A program made the position numbers and the translations under genes. From positions 1,179 to 7,869 of the forward strand of contig DFFD01000016.1 of NCBI GenBank assembly GCA_002369495.1: a stretch of 6,691 nt of DNA. The letters are read 5' to 3'. The notes beneath the pieces were generated by a model. That model had not been told where the DNA came from and searched no databases. It worked only from the letters and a program-made list of their open reading frames with translations. Shown here piece after piece: positions 1 through 4,811 of this stretch (positions within the stretch are counted from its first letter, which is position 1; the number at the start of each line of letters is the position of its first letter). This DNA comes from Lachnospiraceae bacterium UBA3785 (lineage in GTDB: Bacteria > Bacillota > Clostridia > Lachnospirales > Lachnospiraceae).

Positions 1-249
1 GTGGCGGTCATCGGCCTGCCGGACAAGCGTCTCGGCGAGAAGACGGCGGCGATCATCGAGCTCAAGGAAGGCTTCACCGCGACCGCGGACGAGGTCGAGG
101 AATTCTGCATGAAGCTTCCGAAATACAAGCGCCCGAGAGAGATCATCTTCGCGAAGGTCCCGCGCAATCCTACGGGCAAGATCGAGAAGCCTCTCCTTCG
201 GGAACGTTACGGCGTTATGCATCTTGTGGCAGCGGAGAATCAGTCATAA
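1..249 (+). CDS. Acyl-CoA synthetase / AMP-dependent ligase, C-terminal part (5' end outside window)
   Basis: This is the last 82 residues of a class I adenylate-forming enzyme, which activates a carboxylic acid with ATP and transfers the acyl group to CoA. The visible part is the mobile C-terminal domain. It opens with the usual AVIGLPDKRLGEK strand and loop, followed by LPKYKRPREIIF. It ends with the A10-type motif NPTGKIEK, in which Lys60 of the fragment is the expected catalytic lysine of the adenylation step. The GTG at base 1 is almost certainly an internal valine, because the N-terminal ATP-binding domain must lie upstream of the window. The stop TAA is three bases before azlC, so the genes are probably co-transcribed. 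The acid substrate cannot be read from this fragment. Fatty acid, aromatic acid or carnitine-type ligases all fit. Confidence 0.85.
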   Translation: MAVIGLPDKRLGEKTAAIIELKEGFTATADEVEEFCMKLPKYKRPREIIFAKVPRNPTGKIEKPLLRERYGVMHLVAAENQS

Positions 250-252
250 ATC

Positions 253-963
253 ATGAATCATTCAGATCAGTTTAAAGCCGGGGTAAGGGATGGCATCCCG
301 ATATGCCTCGGCTATTTTGCGGTTTCTTTTGCGTTCGGCATCCAGGCGGCGGAGATCGGGCTCAGCCCGTTCGAGGCCGGGATGCTCTCTCTTCTAAATG
401 TCACCTCGGCCGGCCAGTTTGCCGGCCTTTCGGTGATTGCGGCGGCCGGCTCCTACATCGAGCTCGCCGCGCTTCAGTTCATCATCAACCTCCGGTATAT
501 GCTGATGTCGGCAGCCCTGTCCCAGAAGCTGGATTCCCGGACAGGCACTTTGCCGCGCCTTCTGATCGCCTACGGGGTCACGGATGAGATCTTCGGGGTC
601 AGTGTGATGCGGCCGAAGGGGCTCGACCCGTTCTTCTCCTACGGGTGCACGATCATATCCGTGCTCGGCTGGGTGGCCGGCACGGTCACGGGGGCTTCCG
701 CAGGGGCGATCCTGCCGGCAAGGCTCATCTCGGCGCTCGGGGTCGCGCTCTACGGAATGTTTATCGCGATCATCATTCCGCCTGCCCGGGAACATAAAAA
801 GATCATGTACTGCGTTCTCTCAGCGATGGCCCTGTCGGCGGTTTTCGCCTGGGCGCCGGTCCTTCGGCAGCTTTCCGGCGGGATGCGGATCATTATCGTG
901 ACGGTGCTGATCGCCGCGGTGTTTGCAAAACTGTTTCCGGTCAGTGAGGAGGAGTCGGCATGA
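253..963 (+). CDS. azlC: AzlC-family branched-chain amino acid exporter, large subunit
   Basis: This 236-residue integral membrane protein matches the AzlC/YgaZ family. With a small AzlD/YgaH partner, the family exports branched-chain amino acids such as valine and leucine analogues. Family hallmarks are the N-terminal FKAGVRDGIPICLGYF segment, GQFAGL near residue 55, NLRYMLMSAAL at 79-89 and TDEIFG at 110-115. Hydrophobic stretches near 14-34, 41-65, 131-155, 160-178, 184-205 and 212-228 suggest six or seven membrane segments. Length is normal for the family. The ATG at 253 fits the family start. Its ribosome site is poor: GCGGAG at 232-237 is 15 bases away, so reinitiation from the gene ending at 249 is plausible. 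The final ATGA overlaps azlD. Substrate is inferred from the family only. Confidence 0.93.
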   Translation: MNHSDQFKAGVRDGIPICLGYFAVSFAFGIQAAEIGLSPFEAGMLSLLNVTSAGQFAGLSVIAAAGSYIELAALQFIINLRYMLMSAALSQKLDSRTGTLPRLLIAYGVTDEIFGVSVMRPKGLDPFFSYGCTIISVLGWVAGTVTGASAGAILPARLISALGVALYGMFIAIIIPPAREHKKIMYCVLSAMALSAVFAWAPVLRQLSGGMRIIIVTVLIAAVFAKLFPVSEEESA

Positions 964-1271
964 ATCACAGCTTATTCGGTTATATCATGGTCATGGCACT
1001 GGTCACCTATCTCATCCGGTGCCTGCCGCTCACCCTGATCCGGAAGGAGATCAAAAGTCCTTTCATCAAATCATTTCTCGTGTATGTCCCCTACGCGACG
1101 CTGGCGGCGATGACCTTCCCGGCGATCCTCACGGCGACCAACTCCGTGTACTCCGCGCTGGCGGGGTTCGCGGCGGCCCTCATCCTCGCCTTTATGCGGA
1201 AGAGCCTTATTCTGGTGGCGGCCGGGGCTTCGGCGGCGGTTTTCATTTTCGAACTGATCCTTCTTGGCTGA
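960..1271 (+). CDS. azlD: AzlD-family branched-chain amino acid exporter, small subunit
   Basis: This 103-residue, very hydrophobic protein has about four predicted membrane helices (near 5-24, 40-60, 63-79 and 82-102). The family signatures TYLIRCLPL at 16-24 and YVPYATLAAMTFPAI at 42-56 identify it as the AzlD/YgaH subunit that pairs with AzlC. The start overlaps the azlC stop as ATGA (960-963). A strong AGGAGG site (947-952) lies seven bases upstream, inside azlC, which predicts tightly coupled translation of the two subunits. Length is typical. No convincing terminator follows: a 6-bp stem (1264-1269 with 1273-1278) spans the stop codon but has no T-tract. Confidence 0.93.
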   Translation: MNHSLFGYIMVMALVTYLIRCLPLTLIRKEIKSPFIKSFLVYVPYATLAAMTFPAILTATNSVYSALAGFAAALILAFMRKSLILVAAGASAAVFIFELILLG

Positions 1272-1351
1272 AAGCCAAAACATCTCGACTGAAAGCCAAA
1301 ATATGTCGACATTTTGACAAAACATGTCGGTATTTTGACAATTGAGCCGAG
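1268..1351 (+). repeat. Four 21-bp phased repeat units in the azlD-araC gap
   Basis: Four consecutive 21-bp units start at 1268, 1289, 1310 and 1331. Units 1 and 2 agree at 19 of 21 positions. A 14-bp core recurs three times at exactly 21-bp steps: ccaaaacatctcga (1275-1288), ccaaaatatgtcga (1296-1309) and acaaaacatgtcgg (1317-1330). The 7-bp blocks in front of the cores are of two kinds: ctgaaag in units 1 and 2, and cattttg/tattttg in units 3 and 4. Unit 4 keeps only the left half. The second core contains the 10-bp palindrome atgtcgacat (1302-1311 region). The 21-bp step is two helical turns, as expected for direct-repeat operators of AraC-type proteins. A dispersed intergenic repeat is the main alternative. 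Confidence 0.8.
1314..1342 (+). promoter_or_regulatory. Probable sigma-A promoter for the AraC pair, embedded in the repeats
   Basis: A perfect TTGACA (1314-1319) is followed by a 17-bp spacer and GACAAT (1337-1342), four of six matches to the -10 consensus. Predicted transcription would start near 1349, leaving a leader of about 59 nt before the TTG start at 1408. A second TTGACA lies exactly one repeat unit downstream (1335-1340), but only weak -10 candidates follow it. The -35 box sits at the block junction of repeat unit 3, with two full units directly upstream, a usual position for activator sites. This is a consensus match only. Confidence 0.5.
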
Positions 1352-1407
1352 GCACTTGCATCAATCCGTTTCGGAAGCTATGATGGCTCTGAAAGGATGG
1401 TATCAGT

Positions 1408-1995
1408 TTGGAGAAGTCAGGGATCGTCGTCGTCACGAAAGACGGAAGCAGCTACAGGAAAATCATGTCCTACCTTGACGAGAAAGCCAGAAAGGAAGTC
1501 CATCGCGTGGACTCGATCGGGGAGGCTCTCGACGTCGCCTATGCCGAGAAGGCCAGGTTCATTATCACGGACCTGGGCGGAAAACCCAGGAAGGCGGCCG
1601 GGACAGGGATGCATCCGCGCTACAATCCCGAGATCGACGCCAGGGAAAACCTGGCTTATCTTCGGTGGTATATCAACAAGCACTGCGGAGAGAAGCTGGA
1701 CCTCGCGGATCTGGCCGCCATGATCAGCGTCACGCCGAACTATCTCTGCCGTATCTTCAAGGCGGAGGAGGGAATGACATTAAGGCGCTATATTGAGAGC
1801 GTCCGTCTCGGCAAGGCCGCCCGGGAACTGGTCATGACGGACCGCCGCATACAGGAGATCGGTATTATGTTCGGTTTCCGCAATGATTCCTACTTCGGAA
1901 AGGTGTTCAGGCAGGAATTCGGATTTACCCCCTCTCAGTACAGGAAGATCATGCGGGAGGAAACGATGGAAGCGGAGGAACCGGCAGAACCATGA
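1408..1995 (+). CDS. AraC-family regulator with a shortened receiver-like N-terminus
   Basis: This 195-residue transcription factor has an AraC/XylS DNA-binding domain at about residues 80-182. It has two helix-turn-helix motifs: the first around LADLAAMISVTPNYLCRIFK, the second ending in IGIMFGFRNDSYFGKVFRQ, with the closing signature FGFTPSQYRK. The N-terminus (5-58) resembles the first half of a response-regulator receiver: strand GIVVVT, a helix, then FIITDL with Asp55 at the phosphorylation-site position. The acidic pair normally after strand 1 is replaced by TKD, and the second half of the receiver is absent, so phosphorylation control is doubtful. The start is TTG at 1408, with AAAGGA (1392-1397) ten bases upstream. 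An in-frame TGA at 1390 excludes a longer form, and the next ATG (codon 20) would break the first strand. The stop overlaps the next gene as ATGA. The target is unknown; azlCD or self-control is inferred from position. Confidence 0.88.
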   Translation: MEKSGIVVVTKDGSSYRKIMSYLDEKARKEVHRVDSIGEALDVAYAEKARFIITDLGGKPRKAAGTGMHPRYNPEIDARENLAYLRWYINKHCGEKLDLADLAAMISVTPNYLCRIFKAEEGMTLRRYIESVRLGKAARELVMTDRRIQEIGIMFGFRNDSYFGKVFRQEFGFTPSQYRKIMREETMEAEEPAEP

Positions 1996-2435
1996 TGGTG
2001 CGCAAGAATACGGGCGGCGCTTTCGGCGCTCTGAGAAGCCCCTCTGAAGATGAAGGGCTTGCAAAGGATCTCGTCGCTGTAAAAGAATACATTAAGGAAC
2101 ACTGCCGCGAACCGCTGACCTGCGGGACTGTGTCCGAGGCGCTGGGGCTCTCCGAGAGTTATCTCGAGAAGATCTTCGGGCGCGAAGTTGGCGCCACGAT
2201 CAGCCAGTATGTGCTCATGTGCCGGATGGAGAGAAGCGCCGAACTGCTTGTGGAAACATCCATGCGGATCCGGGAGATCTGCGAGGCGGTCGGGATGAAG
2301 ACGCCGGGCTGGTATTCGAAATGTTTTCACCGCTGTTACGGGATCTCCCCCAGTGAATACCGCCGGACAGAACAGAGGGGGCTGCCTCTTCCTGAAATGC
2401 GCCTGCCCTATGAGGAGAACCCCGGAACGCTGTAA
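1992..2435 (+). CDS. Minimal AraC-type DNA-binding protein
   Basis: This 147-residue protein consists mainly of one AraC/XylS-type domain at about 26-125. The first helix-turn-helix is CGTVSEALGLSESYLEKIFG. The second is IREICEAVGMKTPGWYSKCFH, followed by the family signature YGISPSEYRR. No sensor, receiver or dimerisation domain precedes it: the first 25 residues are short and polar. The last 20 are proline-rich and probably unstructured. The gene overlaps the upstream araC-type gene by ATGA, with GGAGGAA (1974-1980) 11 bases before the start. A second in-frame ATG follows at 1995. The tight overlap suggests the two proteins are made together and may act as partners, or that they arose by duplication with loss of the sensor half. 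Ligand and targets are unknown. Confidence 0.86.
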   Translation: MMVRKNTGGAFGALRSPSEDEGLAKDLVAVKEYIKEHCREPLTCGTVSEALGLSESYLEKIFGREVGATISQYVLMCRMERSAELLVETSMRIREICEAVGMKTPGWYSKCFHRCYGISPSEYRRTEQRGLPLPEMRLPYEENPGTL

Positions 2436-2462
2436 AAAATCATCGTGCAGAGGGAAAAAGTG

Positions 2463-2485
2463 TGATACAATGACCGAAAGGGAGG
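2463..2485 (+). promoter_or_regulatory. Extended -10 promoter and ribosome site for the coaX-like operon
   Basis: TGATACAAT (2463-2471) is an extended -10 element: TG, one base, then TACAAT with five of six consensus matches. No good -35 is visible at 16-18 bp spacing, which extended -10 promoters tolerate. Transcription would start near 2478, immediately before AGGGAGG (2479-2485). That ribosome site is seven bases from the ATG at 2493, so the leader would be very short. The preceding 57-bp gap after 2435 shows no terminator. Confidence 0.55.
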
Positions 2486-2492
2486 TCATGCC

Positions 2493-3266
2493 ATGCTTTT
2501 TACGATTGGAATCAACAATACAATGACGGAGCTCGGTCTGATCGAGGGCAGAAGGATCCTGGCGAAGGACAGGATCGCCTCGGTGCGCGGGAAGACAGCG
2601 CTGGAGTATTCCGTGTTGTTCCGTTTCTTTATGGAAATGAACGGCGCAAGCGGGCAGGAGATCGACGGGGCAATCATTTCCAGCGTGGTCCCGAACCTCA
2701 CGGATGTCCTGGCGGACGCCGTGAAGAGAAGCGCGGGGATCACACCTCTGATCGTGGGCCCCGGCATCCGGAGCGGCCTTAAGATCCGGATCGACGACCC
2801 GAAACAGCTCGGAGCGGATATCGTTGCGAGGGCGGTCGGAGGAATCGAGCGCTACGGCAGCCCGCTCATTCTGATCAATATGGGGTCGGCGACGACATTT
2901 TCCGTGATCAACGGAAACAGCGAGTTTATCGGAACGGTGATCGTGCCGGGGATGGGCATTTCCCTGAATGCGCTCGTCGAAAACACCTCCCAGCTGCCGG
3001 GGATCAATCTGGGCGTTCCGAAGCATGTGATCGGGACCAACACGGTCGACAGTATGAAGAGCGGCGCGGTCGTCGGCCAGGCAGCCATGATCGACGGCCT
3101 GGTCGGACGCATCCGGGAGGAGATGGGCGGAGAGCCCGCCGTGGCGGCCTCAGGGGCCTATGCGGCGACGGTCGTCCCGTTCTGCCGCACAAAGATCCAC
3201 CTGGACGAGGATCTTCTTCTCGTGGGCTTAAGGGCCATCTACGAGAAGAATGCGAGGACCAGATGA
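2493..3266 (+). CDS. coaX: Type III pantothenate kinase-like protein with altered active-site motifs
   Basis: The 257-residue length and overall order match CoaX, an ASKHA-fold enzyme that phosphorylates pantothenate in the first step of coenzyme A synthesis. Conserved family stretches include IDGAIISSVVPNLT (57-70), VGPGIRSGLKIR (88-99), LGAD (106-109), VPGMGIS (151-157), IGTNTVDSMKSG (180-191) and GLRAIYEKN (245-253). Asp109, at the expected general-base position, is kept. Other key positions differ: the first phosphate loop DxGNT reads GINNT (6-10), the second loop DxGTATT reads NMGSATT (129-135), and the late TGG motif reads SGA (220-222). Loss of both loop aspartates suggests weak or no kinase activity, or another ligand. 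A strong AGGGAGG site supports the ATG. The stop overlaps the phosphatase gene as ATGA. Family assignment is firm; function as CoaX is uncertain. Confidence 0.88.
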   Translation: MLFTIGINNTMTELGLIEGRRILAKDRIASVRGKTALEYSVLFRFFMEMNGASGQEIDGAIISSVVPNLTDVLADAVKRSAGITPLIVGPGIRSGLKIRIDDPKQLGADIVARAVGGIERYGSPLILINMGSATTFSVINGNSEFIGTVIVPGMGISLNALVENTSQLPGINLGVPKHVIGTNTVDSMKSGAVVGQAAMIDGLVGRIREEMGGEPAVAASGAYAATVVPFCRTKIHLDEDLLLVGLRAIYEKNARTR

Positions 3267-4045
3267 GCACTTATGTGATGTCGGACATGCACGGGCGCAT
3301 GGACCTGTTTCTGAAAATGCTGGACAAAATCGGATTTTCAGAAGCGGATCATCTCTACTGCCTCGGGGACGCAGCCGACCGCGGTCCCAAGGGGATCGAG
3401 CTGCTGCTTCTCCTTGCGCAGATGGACAATGTCACCTACATTGCCGGCAACCATGATCTGATGTTCGTAAAAGTGGTCCGCAAGGCACTCCAGATGGGCT
3501 ACTCGAAGGAGGTCCTTGAGACGGAGGAGTTCCTGCACTGGATGACGAACGGCGGGGCGCCGACCTGGAACCGTTATATTACGCTTTCGCGGGAGATGCG
3601 GAGGAAGGTCATCACCTACATCGGGGAGAGCTATCTCCTGATCCCGCAGCTGAAGGTGGGAGAGCGGTATTTTTACCTCTGCCACGCGACGCATGCGGAC
3701 AGACCTGTGATGGAGCCGCTGCTGCTGAAAAATGCCTCCAAAAAGGAGATCGACCACGTGGTCTGGGAGAGGGTTTATCCGAGGGGGCGGAGACTGTTTT
3801 CATTTTTGGGAGCGTCCTACAGCGAGCTCTACAACGCCTACCCGAGAAAGACGACGATGATCTTCGGGCACACGCCAACGCCGATCTTCTCAAAGACGGA
3901 TTCGAACGGCAGGGGCCGCATCTGGCACGGCGGGAGCGGGCACCTTATTGATATCGACTGCGGGTGTGCGGTCAGGGACGACCGGTATGCGATGCTGGGG
4001 TGCCTGAGGCTTGAGGATATGAAGGAGTTCTATGTGCATGGATAA
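3263..4045 (+). CDS. PPP-family metallophosphatase (bacterial Ser/Thr phosphatase-like)
   Basis: This 260-residue protein is a calcineurin-like metallophosphoesterase of the PPP type, related to bacterial PrpA/PrpB and ApaH-like enzymes. The metal-binding motifs appear in order: DMHG (Asp8, His10), GDAADRG (35-41, Asp36), GNHD (62-65, Asn63 and His64), LCHA with His141, and FGHT with His203. NGGAPTW (97-102) and a final IDIDCGC (229-235) also match the group. No membrane segment or signal peptide is seen, so it should be cytoplasmic. The start overlaps the coaX-like stop as ATGA (3263-3266), so translation is probably coupled and the two proteins may share a pathway. Possible substrates are phosphoproteins or dinucleoside polyphosphates; the sequence does not decide. 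The stop lies directly against the long inverted repeat at 4046. Confidence 0.88.
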   Translation: MSTYVMSDMHGRMDLFLKMLDKIGFSEADHLYCLGDAADRGPKGIELLLLLAQMDNVTYIAGNHDLMFVKVVRKALQMGYSKEVLETEEFLHWMTNGGAPTWNRYITLSREMRRKVITYIGESYLLIPQLKVGERYFYLCHATHADRPVMEPLLLKNASKKEIDHVVWERVYPRGRRLFSFLGASYSELYNAYPRKTTMIFGHTPTPIFSKTDSNGRGRIWHGGSGHLIDIDCGCAVRDDRYAMLGCLRLEDMKEFYVHG

Positions 4046-4134
4046 GGGACGGTTCCCAGGGACGGTTCTTGAAGAAAGCGGTTCTCATTTCGAGAACCGC
4101 TTTCTTCTTAGAACCGTCCCCCAGGAACCGTCCC
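4046..4134. repeat. 89-nt modular inverted repeat between convergent genes
   Basis: Three stem segments nest around one centre: 4046-4056 with 4124-4134 (11 bp), 4059-4069 with 4110-4120 (11 bp), and 4071-4086 with 4092-4107 (16 bp). A 5-base loop (4087-4091) and very small bulges separate them, giving 38 paired positions. The two outer segments are copies of one module, GGGACGGTTCC and GGGACGGTTCT, so each arm holds a direct repeat as well. The element starts at the base after the phosphatase stop and ends five bases before the stop of the minus-strand gene. It has no T-tract on either strand, so classic intrinsic termination is not obvious. It resembles REP/BIME-type palindromes and could stabilise or end both convergent transcripts; that role is inferred. 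Confidence 0.9.
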
Positions 4135-4139
4135 CGCAT

Positions 4140-4670
4140 TCACGACGGGGTCGAGACCGCGATCCACTTGAAGCCCTTCTTCTCGTATTTGGCGGTCATC
4201 TCGGCGAGGTAGTCCGCGACGGTGGTGTAGAACTCCGCGATGACGGAGAGGTGGGAGGCGACGGCCGCCGCTCGCTCCGACCCCGAAGCCGTCTCGTAGT
4301 ACTCGTTGTAGACGTCCTCGGGCACCAGGACCTCGATCGTCGCGCTCTGGCGGACATCGCGGAGGAGCGGGGCGGACCATTCTCCGGCGTTGAGGAGCTC
4401 GGCGCAGGCGTAGAGGTCCTCGGTGAGTTTCCTGATCTCCTCCATGGTGATGAGGTTCAGTTCATTTTTGTAGTAAAATACGCCTGCGAAGTTGCGGCTG
4501 ATGATCGGGAGCAGCAGCCTGCCCGCCGCGAGACTGTCGCAGGAAAGTTCGTCTTTTATGGGGAGGTCTGCATTTCCCGCAAGGATCTCATCACTGATGG
4601 GATCGAACCAGAAACGGAGACGCGCGCTGTGACCGCGCCTGACCGGGATGGAATATTCGGCTTCAGCCAT
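4140..4670 (-). CDS. Unrecognised 176-residue protein
   Basis: I do not recognise this protein. It is predicted soluble, with no signal peptide or membrane helix. The N-terminal third (about 1-75) looks beta-rich, with a basic patch VRRGHSARLRFWF at 10-22. The rest looks mostly helical: about 75-97, then acidic segments around 118-130, then a long helix near 132-165 ending in basic residues. It has a good minus-strand promoter (-35 TTGAAA, -10 TATGAT). An AAGGCGG-like ribosome site lies about eight bases before the ATG, whose complement is at 4668-4670. These signals, the lack of overlap with other genes and the fit between convergent and divergent neighbours argue that it is real. It is convergent with the phosphatase and divergent from the helicase, so it forms a one-gene unit. 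No function is assigned. Confidence 0.75.
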   Translation of the reverse strand: MAEAEYSIPVRRGHSARLRFWFDPISDEILAGNADLPIKDELSCDSLAAGRLLLPIISRNFAGVFYYKNELNLITMEEIRKLTEDLYACAELLNAGEWSAPLLRDVRQSATIEVLVPEDVYNEYYETASGSERAAAVASHLSVIAEFYTTVADYLAEMTAKYEKKGFKWIAVSTPS

Positions 4671-4704
4671 GGATTTTACCGCCTTTCATTGGATTTATGT
4701 AACC

Positions 4705-4733
4705 ATCATAACAAGTCAGGGGGCTTCTTTCAA
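4705..4733 (-). promoter_or_regulatory. Sigma-A-like promoter for the minus-strand gene
   Basis: Read on the minus strand, TTGAAA (4733-4728) and TATGAT (4710-4705) are separated by exactly 17 bp. Each box matches the sigma-A consensus at five of six positions. Transcription would start near 4698, giving a leader of about 28 nt before the ATG at 4670. Its -35 box is 20 bp from the -35 box of the divergent helicase promoter, so the two may influence each other. Confidence 0.65.
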
Positions 4734-4737
4734 GAAG
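4724..4737. promoter_or_regulatory. Short dyad over the minus-strand -35 box (possible operator)
   Basis: CTTCTT (4724-4729) and AAGAAG (4732-4737) form a perfect 6-bp dyad around a 2-bp centre. It covers the whole -35 box of the minus-strand promoter (4728-4733) and lies between the two divergent -35 elements. This would suit a repressor site, but a short dyad of this kind can arise by chance. Confidence 0.3.
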
Positions 4738-4753
4738 ATCGCCTGATTTTTGT

Positions 4754-4782
4754 TTGACTTTCCTTCATTTCTGTGCTTTTAT
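4754..4782 (+). promoter_or_regulatory. Sigma-A-like promoter for the DEAD-box helicase gene
   Basis: TTGACT (4754-4759) has five of six -35 matches. It is followed by a 17-bp spacer and TTTTAT (4777-4782), with four of six -10 matches and an extended TG at 4774-4775. Transcription would begin near 4789, leaving about 23 nt before the ATG at 4812. GAGAGG (4801-4806) is the ribosome site, five bases from the start. No long cold-shock leader is apparent. Confidence 0.55.
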
Positions 4783-4811
4783 AGAAAGCACTGCAAAAAT
4801 GAGAGGTTAAT

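Noticed and set aside
253..971. AzlC and AzlD both begin with MNHS, suggesting a duplicated start region
   Set aside because: Similarity stops after the first nine bases and the proteins are unrelated in sequence, so this is most likely coincidence.
1264..1278. A 6-bp hairpin at the azlD stop, as a terminator
   Set aside because: It is short and lacks a T-tract on either strand.
923..1345. A plus-strand frame across azlD and the 21-bp repeats
   Set aside because: It is a shifted frame of azlD with no start signals of its own. Its repeated tail simply reflects a repeat length divisible by three.
1268..1351. CRISPR-like array
   Set aside because: The units are contiguous 21-bp tandem copies with no unique spacers, and no cas genes are present.
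2471..2488. A small stem (TGACC with GGTCA) around the coaX-like ribosome site, as a possible translational switch
   Set aside because: The predicted transcription start near 2478 leaves the left arm outside the RNA, and five base pairs with an 8-base loop would be weak.
1935..3026. A 363-codon open frame on the minus strand
   Set aside because: It lies opposite the second AraC gene and the CoaX-like gene, both of which have clear family motifs. It is a GC-rich shadow frame with arginine-, histidine- and aspartate-heavy translation and no family motif.
4032..4757. A 241-codon plus-strand frame through the inverted repeat and opposite the minus-strand gene
   Set aside because: It starts inside the phosphatase gene, would read through the palindrome, and ignores the promoter and ribosome signals that support the minus-strand gene.
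4717..4760. A hairpin with a following T-rich stretch, resembling a plus-strand terminator
   Set aside because: The stem is interrupted by a large internal loop and has a 2-base apical loop, and no plus-strand gene lies upstream to be ended. The dyad over the minus-strand -35 box is the simpler reading.
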